From Pandoraea horticolens (GTDB taxonomy: Bacteria > Pseudomonadota > Gammaproteobacteria > Burkholderiales > Burkholderiaceae), in contig NZ_CABPSM010000003.1 of the NCBI RefSeq assembly GCF_902459555.1, positions 186,001 through 250,000 of the forward strand: a DNA stretch of 64,000 nucleotides, read 5' to 3'. Made by a program: the position numbers and the translations under genes. This document shows, piece by piece, positions 44,635-54,359 of this stretch. The notes below the pieces were generated by a model, which had not been told where the DNA came from, searched no databases, and worked only from the letters and a program-made list of their open reading frames with translations. Numbering within the stretch: the first letter of the stretch is position 1; the number at the start of each line of letters is the position of its first letter.

Positions 44635-46845
44635 GCGAATTCCCCGCATATCGCGCAGGATCAACTCGCCCGCCCGAAGCATTTGTTTGAGCTGATGCAC
44701 CACCTGTTTGATTTCCTGAACGTGGGTCTCGGAGGTGTCCGGCTGTTGCTCTTGCGCGACGACCAGCGCGTCCAGACGCCGCGTGTAATCGCGCATCGCG
44801 TCGCTCGCGGCCTGCGTGTCGGTCGGCACCGACGCCGCCGGTGCCGCGACCGCCTGTGAGAGCAGATCGCTGATGGCGGCCACGACCTGTCCCAACTCAC
44901 CGCTCTTGTCGGCTGCAATCTGGCGCGGTAGCACATCGGCCATGCCGGTGATGTACGACGCCATCACATGGTTCTGCACCAATAGATCGTTGAGCTCACC
45001 GACCGAGACCTGTTTGGACTTCGGCTCGAGCATCATGCGTTTGAAGGCTGCGCCGAAATTCCCGAAGGCGATATGCATGTCCTTGCGCGCCATGCGATAG
45101 GCGAAGTCGTCACGCTTACCCTCGCGACCGGCACACGATTCGAGATAGGCGCGCGTCGACTGCACGGCTTGCCGGATGAGCGGCCCCATCAGCCGGTATT
45201 CCCAGTAGGGGAACAGGTACGAGCAGACCAGGGCCACGGCCGAGCCGATGAGCGTGTCGATGGCGCGCTCGCCGATCACGGACAGCGACCCGGGCAACAG
45301 GAAGTGGAACAGCAGCAGCACGTAAGACGACATGAATACGACCGACAGGCCGTAGTTGAACAGCGACAAGCTGTTGCCCATGACCATGCAGAAGAACATG
45401 AGCGCGAGCAGCATCCAGGGCTTGTGCACGAAGGACAGAATCAGCAGCACGCTCACGCAGCCCAGAAGCGTGCCGGTCAGACGTTGGGCGTTCTTCTGCT
45501 TGGTCAGGCTGAAGCCGGGCTTCAGAATCACGATGATCGTGAGCAACACCCAGTAGCTGTGCGCCTGTCCGGCGAGCAGCGACCAGTTCTCGCAAATCAT
45601 GAGTCCGGCCGAAATGGCGATCGTCACCCGTAACGCGTGACGAAAGCTCGGCGACGAAAATGTCAGATTCTTCCAGAGCAATTTCGGCGAGAAGCTTTGC
45701 CGTGACGTGAAACGCAGAAGTGCCTGATCGATCTTCACTTCGGTAGCCGCGCCTGCCGTTGCGAGGTTCGTGTTGCGGTGCATGCGCTCCACGACCCGCG
45801 TGCTGCTCCACACGCGGCGGAACGTACTGGTGAGCGCCTGGTAGGCCTCGGGCGCACGCTGCGGCAGCGACTGCTTGCGCATCAACTCGATCTCATACTC
45901 GATGGCGCGGAGTTCCGCACGCCAACTGCGTTGGGCTCGCGACGGTTCGTTGGTGGCAATGGCGTAACCGATGGCGTCCACTTCGTTCGCGATCTTGCGG
46001 ATCATGTCGCGGAAGAACAGGAGCACATCGTTGTTGGCGAACTCCCGGCGCAGCATCGGATAGTCGGTATGCACCGACACCACCACCTCATGCAGATCGA
46101 CGATGTTGATGAATAGGTTGAACAGCATCGTGCGGCGTGGCTCGAGTGTGCCGCTGCGCAGGCGCGGAAGATTGCGAAGAATGATTTCGCGCGCGGCCTG
46201 CTGCTTTTCCACGACATTGACCTGCGAGGCGATCAGGCGCCGGTAGCAGTCGTCGATATCGGTCGATGTGTCGTAGAACGCCGCCTTGGCTTCCAGATAC
46301 TCTGCCGTGACGAAGAAACACTCGGCGAGCGTCTGCTGTTCGATGCGAAACCACCAGACGCGGCAGACGATGAGACTGAAATAGGTGTACCAGAGACCGC
46401 CCGCCAGAACCGCGCCGGCGTCGAGCACCGCCTGATGTCGCGTCAGATCGGCTTCGACATTGAGCACCATCATCATCAGACAGGCAAAGCTCACCATCGA
46501 CGCGCGATAGCCGTAGACCACGAGCATCGACAGGCCGAAGGTCAGAATCAGCGAGGTGATCCAAAGCTGCCACGGCTGCGCCGCGGTGGCTATGCCGGTG
46601 ATCAGGACGGTGAGCGCGCCGAGCAGTGTGCAACTGAGCAGTTCCGTGTGCTTGTGGCGTAGTGGCCCATTGATGTCGACCACGCTCGCGCACAGGGCTC
46701 CCGAGGCAACTTCGATGCCGAGCAGGTGCTGGTCCATCCCCCAGAAGAGGACGAGGGCGGGCAGCACGACCCCCACTGCCTGACGAGTGCCGCTGAAAAA
46801 GTAATGGCTATATAGGAACTTCTTGATATCGGTCTGATAGTCCAT
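44623..46845 (-). CDS. FUSC-family inner membrane protein (YccS/aromatic acid exporter-like)
   Basis: The start was set at MDYQTDIKKFLYSHYF; the longer frame upstream has no family character. The 740-residue protein has two sets of hydrophobic helices (about residues 20-180 and 380-530) separated and followed by soluble helical regions. This is the FUSC layout of YccS, YhfK and AaeB-like efflux proteins. It may export aromatic acids or other small molecules. No AaeA-like adaptor or outer membrane partner is nearby. It is divergent from recC. Confidence 0.85.
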   Translation of the reverse strand: MDYQTDIKKFLYSHYFFSGTRQAVGVVLPALVLFWGMDQHLLGIEVASGALCASVVDINGPLRHKHTELLSCTLLGALTVLITGIATAAQPWQLWITSLILTFGLSMLVVYGYRASMVSFACLMMMVLNVEADLTRHQAVLDAGAVLAGGLWYTYFSLIVCRVWWFRIEQQTLAECFFVTAEYLEAKAAFYDTSTDIDDCYRRLIASQVNVVEKQQAAREIILRNLPRLRSGTLEPRRTMLFNLFINIVDLHEVVVSVHTDYPMLRREFANNDVLLFFRDMIRKIANEVDAIGYAIATNEPSRAQRSWRAELRAIEYEIELMRKQSLPQRAPEAYQALTSTFRRVWSSTRVVERMHRNTNLATAGAATEVKIDQALLRFTSRQSFSPKLLWKNLTFSSPSFRHALRVTIAISAGLMICENWSLLAGQAHSYWVLLTIIVILKPGFSLTKQKNAQRLTGTLLGCVSVLLILSFVHKPWMLLALMFFCMVMGNSLSLFNYGLSVVFMSSYVLLLFHFLLPGSLSVIGERAIDTLIGSAVALVCSYLFPYWEYRLMGPLIRQAVQSTRAYLESCAGREGKRDDFAYRMARKDMHIAFGNFGAAFKRMMLEPKSKQVSVGELNDLLVQNHVMASYITGMADVLPRQIAADKSGELGQVVAAISDLLSQAVAAPAASVPTDTQAASDAMRDYTRRLDALVVAQEQQPDTSETHVQEIKQVVHQLKQMLRAGELILRDMRGIRLPA

Positions 46846-47100
46846 GCGTCGGGGGCGAGAGTTCCGCAGCAAAGCCGGCCACGCGAAGGGGGAGGGCGTG
46901 GCGCAGTGAGAGTCTAGCCGAAGCCCCGGGCGCCGCGAAGAGGGGATACCGCCGGTTACATGCGGCGCGGGGACGTGCTTGCGATGAGCCGCGACACCAG
47001 TGTGACGTATGAAGGGGCAGGTTTTCGGATCTGCCCGATCGGCTTCGCTATGGGGCATTTGCTATGCTTGCGAACAGACTCGCCAACCCACCATGCCCGC

Positions 47101-50100
47101 ATGCTCCACCTATTCTTTTCCAACCGGTTCACCACGCTCGAAGCCGCGCTGTTGCGCGATCTTGCCCAGGCGCCCGGCGGCAGTGCCGGCGACGCCGGCA
47201 ATCCGTTCGAGACGGAAACCATCGTCGTGCCAAGTGTGGCGGTGCAGCGCCGGCTCGAATTGGACTATGCGGATGTCTTCGGTGTGTGCGCCAACGTCCG
47301 TCTGACCTATCTCGCCCAATGGCTGTGGGACATGGCGGGCAAGCTGCTCACGGTGCCGGAGAGTTCGCCGTTTGCGCCGGACCGCCTCGTCTGGCCGCTG
47401 TATCAATGTCTGGCGCAACCGTGGGTGGAAGCCTCGCCGCGTCTGGCGGGCTATCTGTCGGGGGCGGACGATGTCATGCGCTTCGAACTGGCCGATCGTC
47501 TGGCGCATATCTACGATCAATACCTGACATACCGGCCGAACTGGCTCGAACGGTGGCAATCGGGCGACACCATCGAGCCGGGGGCGGCAACGGGCTGGGG
47601 CGAGGTGCAGCGCGACGACGAAGCGTGGCAGAGTGCGTTGTGGCGGCAGGTGCTGGCGCATCTGGAGATTCGCGAGCGTCACCCGACGCTGCGCGCCATC
47701 GACCGGCTCGAGCAACTAACGCCTGAGACGGTGCCCGTCGGATGGCCCTCGCGTGTCTCGGTGTTCGCGCTGTCGTCGATGCCGCCGCTGTCGATGACGC
47801 TGCTCAAGGCGATGTCTCGCCTGATCGATGTCCACCTGTATGTTCTCAATCCGTGCGAAAGCTATTGGTTCGACATCGTGCCGCCGTCGCGCCTGTCGTA
47901 CCTGACGCGCCGTGACGGTGCCGCGCACCGGGAAGTGGGGCACCCATTGCTCGCCGAGTGGGGGCGGCAGACACAGTCGCATATCGACGCGCTGTATGCC
48001 GATTTGGCGCCGCAAGCCGTGGAGGACAGGGCGCTGTTCCAACCGAATCCCGCGCCGACATTGCTCGGCGCGTTGCAAAACGGCATTCTCACGCTGGACG
48101 ACGGCCGCCATGGCCCGCCCGATGGCGTCGACGCCGACGGATCGGTTCAGGTGCATGTGTGCCATAGCCTGGCCCGCCAGATCGAAGTGCTGCACGATCG
48201 ATTGCTGGCGTGCTTCGACGAGATTCCGGACTTGCGTCCCGATGATGTGCTGATAACCGTGCCGGATCTGGGCCGGGCGGCGCCGCTCATCGATGCCGTG
48301 TTCGGTACTGCGACGCCTCGCATTCCCTATCTGGTTACCGGTCTGCCGCCAACGCGAACCAATCCCGTCGCCCGTGCCTTTGCCTCGATTCTGGCGTTGC
48401 CGCAGCAACGCGTAGCGGCATCGAGTCTGGTGGAACTGGCGCGCACGGAGGCCGTCGCGCAACGCTATGACCTCGGCGGCAACGTGCTCGACGCCATTCA
48501 GAACTGGCTGCACGCCGCCGGCGCCCGTCGCGGCTGGCGCGGCGATGCGCTGTTGCGACTCGACACCCAGCGTCCGGCTACGCTGCCGGCCGCCGGGGCG
48601 GGCGTTGCACCCGCGCTGGAGCGGCACACGCTGGGTGACGCCATGATGCGGTTGTTCCTCGGCTATGCGTTGCCGGACGATGCGCTGCCGGTCGACGATT
48701 GGCTCCCTGTCGGGGGAATCGAAGGTGGGCGTGCCGAACTTCTGGGGCAACTGGCGCGGCTGATCGACGATCTCGATGCGACAGCCGTGACGTTGCAAAC
48801 CGAGCGCACGGGGCTCGCGTGGCGTGATCAGTTGCTGGCCATGCTGGAGCAATTCTTCTCCGACGAACCCCGCTTTGCCGACGATGTCGCCGAAGTGCGT
48901 ATGGCCATCGAACAGATCGGTTCCGCCATTGCCGACGGTGCGCCCGAGGTGCGGGCGCCGGTCGAAGTGGTGTCGCGTGTGCTGGCCGATGCGCTCGACG
49001 ACCCGACCCGTGGCGGTGTGCCGTCGGGCCGGGTGACGTTCGCGGCGATTCCGAGCCTGCGACTGCTACCGTACCGCGTGGTGTGCATGCTCGGGATGGA
49101 CGACGGGGTGCTGCCGGGGCGCGTACGTGCCGACGAATTCGATCTGATGCGTGCGCTGCCGCAGCGCGGCGATCGCCAGCGCCGTGACGACGAGCGCAAT
49201 CTCTTTCTCGATCTGATGTTGAGTGCGCAGGATCGGTTTCTGATGACGTATACGGGGCGAAGCGTTCGCGATAACGCGCCATTGCCACCGTCGACCGCAG
49301 TGGACGAACTGCTCGACTTCACCGGGCAGTTTCTGGCGCCGGTATCACAGGGATACACCCTCGACGATCAGCGCGAAGCGCGCGAGCGTCTGGTGGTGCT
49401 GCATCCGTTGCAGCCGTTTTCTCCGGCGTATTTCGACGGGCGCGATGCGTCTCTCTTTAGCTACGACGTGTCCAACGGCGAAGCGGCGCGGCAATTGGCG
49501 GAGCAACTGGCTTCTCCGGCGCCGGAGGCTCCCGCTGCGCCTTTTGTTCGCGAGTCGTTGCCCGCGATTGCGCAAACACATCTGACACTCGACGATCTGC
49601 TGCGCTTCTGGCGTCACCCGGGCCGAGCCTGGGCGCGCGACAGACTGGGTCTGTCGCTTGGCGAGATGCTGACGGAAGTTGAAGACGAAGAGCCCTTCGT
49701 GCTCGATTGGGCCGGACGTGATGCGCTGGCGGCGCGACTGTTGCCGCGGCTTCTGCGTCGCGATGGGCGCGATATGCGCACGCACGTCGACGCCATTGAG
49801 CGTATTGCGAATGTGAGCCACGAGTTGCCGGGCGGCGCGACCGGTGCCGTCTGGCGCCGACGGGAGCTGGGCGGCCTGCGTGCGCTGGCGGCGCAGGTGA
49901 GAGAAGCGCAGGCCGAGGGCGCGCAAGAGCTGCTGGCAACGTTGCCCTTGAAGCCGGCATTGCCGCCGTCATGGCGCGAGTCGACGGATGCGGCGTGGCA
50001 CGGCGACGTGACCCTGTCTGCGGATTGCCTGTTGCAGGGGCGTCTGGCGCCGGTGTCTCGCTACGGGTTGGTGATGTATCGATACGGCAGCATGCGTCCG

Positions 50101-50526
50101 AGCGATCTGCTGGCGGCATGGTTGGCGCATCTCGCGCTTTGTGCGCATCTTCAGCAGCCAGAGCATGCCGGGCTGGATGTGGCGGCCAGAACCCTTTGGT
50201 ACGGTGAAGACGAGACGTTTGCCTTGCGTCCGGTCGACGATGCGGCGACGCTTCTGGGGCAGTGGGTGGCGTTGTACCGGCTGGGGCAGACCCGGCCACT
50301 ACCGTTCTTTGCCCGCAGCGCCTGGAAGCTGGCGAGCACCGGCAAGCCTGGCGAGGCCGAGAGCGCGTGGCTTGGTTCGGCCTTCGCGCGCGGTGACGCG
50401 GACGATCCCTACACGCGATTGCTCTGGCGTGGGGTTGAGAACCCACTGGCGTCGCCATTCGACTTGCTCGCCAACACGGTATTCGGTCCGGTGGTGCAGC
50501 ACCTCGACGTTGTGGAGGGCGCATGA
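47101..50526 (+). CDS. recC: RecC: exodeoxyribonuclease V gamma subunit
   Basis: The start was set at MLHLFFSNRFTTLEAALL, typical of RecC; the frame upstream is spurious. The 1141-residue protein has RecC features such as the N-terminal helicase-like fold (TIVVPSVAVQRRLELDYA region) and the later VVCMLGMDDGVLPGR. RecC has an inactive nuclease-like fold that recognises Chi and splits duplex DNA ahead of RecB and RecD. Its stop overlaps recB by four bases, so the three subunits are translationally coupled. It is divergent from the FUSC gene. Confidence 0.95.
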   Translation: MLHLFFSNRFTTLEAALLRDLAQAPGGSAGDAGNPFETETIVVPSVAVQRRLELDYADVFGVCANVRLTYLAQWLWDMAGKLLTVPESSPFAPDRLVWPLYQCLAQPWVEASPRLAGYLSGADDVMRFELADRLAHIYDQYLTYRPNWLERWQSGDTIEPGAATGWGEVQRDDEAWQSALWRQVLAHLEIRERHPTLRAIDRLEQLTPETVPVGWPSRVSVFALSSMPPLSMTLLKAMSRLIDVHLYVLNPCESYWFDIVPPSRLSYLTRRDGAAHREVGHPLLAEWGRQTQSHIDALYADLAPQAVEDRALFQPNPAPTLLGALQNGILTLDDGRHGPPDGVDADGSVQVHVCHSLARQIEVLHDRLLACFDEIPDLRPDDVLITVPDLGRAAPLIDAVFGTATPRIPYLVTGLPPTRTNPVARAFASILALPQQRVAASSLVELARTEAVAQRYDLGGNVLDAIQNWLHAAGARRGWRGDALLRLDTQRPATLPAAGAGVAPALERHTLGDAMMRLFLGYALPDDALPVDDWLPVGGIEGGRAELLGQLARLIDDLDATAVTLQTERTGLAWRDQLLAMLEQFFSDEPRFADDVAEVRMAIEQIGSAIADGAPEVRAPVEVVSRVLADALDDPTRGGVPSGRVTFAAIPSLRLLPYRVVCMLGMDDGVLPGRVRADEFDLMRALPQRGDRQRRDDERNLFLDLMLSAQDRFLMTYTGRSVRDNAPLPPSTAVDELLDFTGQFLAPVSQGYTLDDQREARERLVVLHPLQPFSPAYFDGRDASLFSYDVSNGEAARQLAEQLASPAPEAPAAPFVRESLPAIAQTHLTLDDLLRFWRHPGRAWARDRLGLSLGEMLTEVEDEEPFVLDWAGRDALAARLLPRLLRRDGRDMRTHVDAIERIANVSHELPGGATGAVWRRRELGGLRALAAQVREAQAEGAQELLATLPLKPALPPSWRESTDAAWHGDVTLSADCLLQGRLAPVSRYGLVMYRYGSMRPSDLLAAWLAHLALCAHLQQPEHAGLDVAARTLWYGEDETFALRPVDDAATLLGQWVALYRLGQTRPLPFFARSAWKLASTGKPGEAESAWLGSAFARGDADDPYTRLLWRGVENPLASPFDLLANTVFGPVVQHLDVVEGA

Positions 50527-53500
50527 CCCAACTCATCGACCTCGACGTCTTCGGTTGCGATCTCGATGGCGTTTGCCTCATCGAGGCGTCGGCCGGTACC
50601 GGCAAGACCTGGAACATCTGTGCGCTGTACGTGCGCTTGCTGCTGGAAAAACAACTGACGGTCGAGCAGATTCTCGTCGTCACCTTCACCAATGCCGCGA
50701 CGGCCGAGTTGCGTGAGCGCATCCGCGGGCGGTTGGCTGGGCTGGTCGCCGCGATGGCGCCGGTTTTCGGGGAGGACGAAGACGCGACGAACGAAGACAC
50801 CGAAGACGAATTCCCCGACTTCGACCCCGATGCCAGCGACGACCCTCTGTTCAACGTGATGATCGCCGGGTTGATCGAGCGCGGTGAGATGACGCCGAAG
50901 GCGATTCGCGACTGTCTTCAAACGGCGTTGCGAGCCTTCGATCAGGCATCCATTCATACGATTCACGGTTTCTGCCAACGTGCGCTCGCGGAGGTGCCGT
51001 TCGCCGCCGGGTTGCCGTTCGCCTACGAACTGGTGCCGGACGACAATGGTGTGCGACACGACCTGGCGGTCGAATTCTGGCGTCGCGTGGTCGAACCGCT
51101 GGCGGCGCAGGACGATGGTTTCGCTGCATGGCTGGTAGATCGCAAGCGCACGCCGGGCGCGCTCACGGACCAACTGGCGCGCCGGCTGAAGAAGCCGATG
51201 TCGGCGCTGCGTTGGCCTGAGGCAGTGGAGGGGGAAGCGCAAGCGTCGCCCGATGCCGAGTTGCTCGCGATCTACGCAGCGGCGTCCGACTGCTGGGAAG
51301 CCGAGGCATCGGCGATTGCCGATCTGATGCGCGCCGCATTGCCGTCGTACAAGAAGAACATCTATCACGAGACGTCGCTCGCGCAAGCTGTCTCGGCATG
51401 GCAGCGCTATCTGGGGGCGCGCGACGCCGCTGCGCTGCTGAGTCCCAAGGCAGCGTTGCTCACGACAACGCGGCTGGCCAAGGACATCAAGAAGGGCGAG
51501 ACGCCGCCGGATCACCGCTTCTTCGACATGGCCGACGTTCTCGTACGCGCGCGCGTCGATGCGGACGAACGTTACGCAATGCAATGGCTACGGATTTTGC
51601 GCGAGTGGCTGATCCAGGCCCCCGACCAACTGGCGCTTCGCAAACGCGAGTTACGCGTGGTGTCGTTCGACGATCTGCTTGGCAATATCGCACGCGCGCT
51701 GACTCAGCATCCCGATCTGGCCGACGCCTTGCGCTCGCGTTACCCCTGTGCGTTGATCGACGAGTTTCAGGATACCGACCCGCTGCAGTTCGCCATCTTC
51801 AGTGCGGTGTATGGACAGCGGGCGGTGTCTGCGCCGAATGAGACGCCGGGACCGATGTTCATGGTCGGCGATCCGAAACAGGCGATCTACAGCTTCCGCG
51901 CAGCGGACCTCCATACCTATCTGGCGGCGCGCGAGAACGCCGACGCGGCGTACACGCTCGCTGTCAATCAGCGCTCGACCCCGGCCATCATTGAGGCGGG
52001 CAATCGCCTGTTCGGTGCCAACGACCGGGCGTTCGTGCTTGAAGGACTCGAGTATCCGCCGGTGCGTCCGGGGGCACGCCGGCGCCCGCCGCTGTCGGAC
52101 GTTCGCGAGGTGGCCGACTTCACTGTCTGGTGGTTGCCGGACGATGACGAACCGCTGTCCAAAGACGACGCGCAACAGGCCTGTGCGCGCGCAACCGCCG
52201 CCGAGGTGGCGCGTTTGCTGGCGGGCGCGTCGCATGGCGAAGTCCTCGTCGGCGAGCGGCCGCTTGCGCCGGCTGATATTGCGGTGATTGTGCAGACGCA
52301 CCGGCAAGGCGCCTTGATGAAGGCGATGCTCGCGGAACATGCCGTGGGCAGTGTAGAACTGACGCAGGACTCCGTGTTTGCGAGTGAGGAAGCTGAAACG
52401 CTGCTGCGGGTGCTACGCGCGGTGGAATCGCCCGGCGATGTGCGCGCATTGCGGGCGGCGCTCGCCACCGAACTGTTCGGGCTCGATGCAACAGCCTTGT
52501 ATCGCATGCAGACCAGCGAAGCCTCCGATGCGGAAGCGATCGCCTGGATCGAGCGGTTGCAGCGGTATCGTCAGTTGTGGATCGATCGTGGTTTCTCGGC
52601 CATGTGGCGCACACTCATGCGCGAACTGGGGCTGGCGGCACGGCTGGTGGCGCAATCGGGCGGCGAGCGGCGCCTGACGAACTTCATGCATCTGGCAGAG
52701 CTTGCGCAGGCGCGCTGGGCCGAGCAGCCGGGCATGCCTGCGCTGCTGCGCTGGCTGGCGTCGCAACGCAATGCGAGTGGCGGTGAAGAAGCGCAGTTGC
52801 GTCTCGAGTCGGACCAGAATCTCGTGCAGATCGTGACCGTTCACAAGTCGAAGGGGCTCGAGTACGGCGTGGTTTTCTGTCCGTTCCTTTGGGATGGAGC
52901 GGTGCGCGACGGCGGCAGCCTCGACGGACTTGAATACCACGACGGCCCCACGGCGGTGATCGACTTTACCGATGCCGCCGGTAAGGGCTCTCCGGCGGCG
53001 GCCGCGCTCCGGCAGGAGCAGTCGGCGGAGCAGGCGCGGCTGCTGTATGTTGCGCTGACACGTGCGGTCTATCGTTGCTATCTGGCGGCGGGTATTTACG
53101 CGTCGCGCCGGAGCGTGAAAGAGGCGTGCGGCGGCATGCTGAATTGGTTGGCCGCCGGGCAGGGCGTGCCGTTCGACGCGTGGATTACGTCGACGGTCGA
53201 TACCGACGAACGGGTTGCCATCATCCGATCGGCATGGAAGGCGCTTGTCGGCGGCCCGCTGGCTGTCGTGCCGTTGCCGACAGGCGATGCGCTCGACGCA
53301 GGCACGCGCCTCGCACACGACGCGGCACCCGAAATTACCACACGTGCCAGTACGCGGGCTTTGCGTGAAGTCTGGCGCATCGGCAGCTTCTCCGGATTGT
53401 TGGCCGGAATGCACGCGGGCCCGCAACTGGGGGGCGGTCAGCTCAGTGCGCCGGAGCGCACGCGTCCCGACTACGATGCGCAAGCGAATGCGGGGCCGAC

Positions 53501-54359
53501 GTTCGCCTTGCCGCCCGAGGGTGACGATGCCTGGCCACCGGCTGACGACATTCTCCGTTTCCCGCGCGGCCCAGCCGCCGGCGAGAGTTTGCACCGTGTG
53601 TTTGAGTTGGCCGATTTCCAGTCGCGTGCGCAGTGGCCGCATGCTGTCTCGCGGGCCCTGCGTGAGCGTCCGCCGGGGCGGGGCGCCGAACTCAACGATA
53701 CGTGGCGGGTCATGATGATGAACATGCTGGCCGACACCCTGGCGACACCGCTGCGTCCCGGTCTGCATTTGGCTGACGTCGCGCTGGCGGAGCGGCTCAC
53801 CGAAATGGAGTTCACCTATCCAGCCGATGCCGTGTCGCTCGATGCGTTGCGTGGTTTGTTGCGCCAGTTCGGATACCCGGATTTGCCGCTCGACGCCACC
53901 GTGTTGCGCGGCTATCTGAAGGGTTTCATCGATCTGGTGTTCCGTCATGGCGGGCAATGGTGGATTCTGGACTGGAAGTCGAATTACCTCGGCACGGCAC
54001 CCGAGAACTACGGTGCCGACGGCCTGCGCGAAGCGATGGTCGAGCATGGCTATCACCTCCAATATCTGCTTTACACCCTGGCGTTGCACCGTTATTTGCA
54101 ACGACGTATGACACATTACGATTACGACCGCGACATGGGGGGCAGCCTCTACCTCTTTGTCCGGGGCGTTCGGCCCGACTGGGCCAGTGCGCATCCGGCC
54201 GGTGACGATGTGCCGGGTGTCTTCTTCGACAAGCCGTCGCGCGAGATGGTCGACGCGCTCGACCGTTTGTTCTCCGCGGGCGAAAACCCAGCCCTGGTGC
54301 AAGCGCTGGCGCTTGACTCGCGCAGTGATGACGCGGTGCTCGACGGGGAGGGCGTATGA
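50523..54359 (+). CDS. recB: RecB: exodeoxyribonuclease V beta subunit, helicase and nuclease
   Basis: The 1278-residue SF1A helicase has Walker A EASAGTGKT (residues 21-29), motif II-like ALIDEFQDTDPLQ, VGDPKQAIYSFRAAD, TVHKSKGLEYGVVF and LLYVALTRAVYRC. The C-terminal nuclease domain has GFIDLVF and ILDWKSNYLG. It is the 3'-to-5' motor and the nuclease of RecBCD. Both overlaps with recC and recD are ATGA. It is slightly longer than the Escherichia coli subunit. Confidence 0.95.
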   Translation: MTQLIDLDVFGCDLDGVCLIEASAGTGKTWNICALYVRLLLEKQLTVEQILVVTFTNAATAELRERIRGRLAGLVAAMAPVFGEDEDATNEDTEDEFPDFDPDASDDPLFNVMIAGLIERGEMTPKAIRDCLQTALRAFDQASIHTIHGFCQRALAEVPFAAGLPFAYELVPDDNGVRHDLAVEFWRRVVEPLAAQDDGFAAWLVDRKRTPGALTDQLARRLKKPMSALRWPEAVEGEAQASPDAELLAIYAAASDCWEAEASAIADLMRAALPSYKKNIYHETSLAQAVSAWQRYLGARDAAALLSPKAALLTTTRLAKDIKKGETPPDHRFFDMADVLVRARVDADERYAMQWLRILREWLIQAPDQLALRKRELRVVSFDDLLGNIARALTQHPDLADALRSRYPCALIDEFQDTDPLQFAIFSAVYGQRAVSAPNETPGPMFMVGDPKQAIYSFRAADLHTYLAARENADAAYTLAVNQRSTPAIIEAGNRLFGANDRAFVLEGLEYPPVRPGARRRPPLSDVREVADFTVWWLPDDDEPLSKDDAQQACARATAAEVARLLAGASHGEVLVGERPLAPADIAVIVQTHRQGALMKAMLAEHAVGSVELTQDSVFASEEAETLLRVLRAVESPGDVRALRAALATELFGLDATALYRMQTSEASDAEAIAWIERLQRYRQLWIDRGFSAMWRTLMRELGLAARLVAQSGGERRLTNFMHLAELAQARWAEQPGMPALLRWLASQRNASGGEEAQLRLESDQNLVQIVTVHKSKGLEYGVVFCPFLWDGAVRDGGSLDGLEYHDGPTAVIDFTDAAGKGSPAAAALRQEQSAEQARLLYVALTRAVYRCYLAAGIYASRRSVKEACGGMLNWLAAGQGVPFDAWITSTVDTDERVAIIRSAWKALVGGPLAVVPLPTGDALDAGTRLAHDAAPEITTRASTRALREVWRIGSFSGLLAGMHAGPQLGGGQLSAPERTRPDYDAQANAGPTFALPPEGDDAWPPADDILRFPRGPAAGESLHRVFELADFQSRAQWPHAVSRALRERPPGRGAELNDTWRVMMMNMLADTLATPLRPGLHLADVALAERLTEMEFTYPADAVSLDALRGLLRQFGYPDLPLDATVLRGYLKGFIDLVFRHGGQWWILDWKSNYLGTAPENYGADGLREAMVEHGYHLQYLLYTLALHRYLQRRMTHYDYDRDMGGSLYLFVRGVRPDWASAHPAGDDVPGVFFDKPSREMVDALDRLFSAGENPALVQALALDSRSDDAVLDGEGV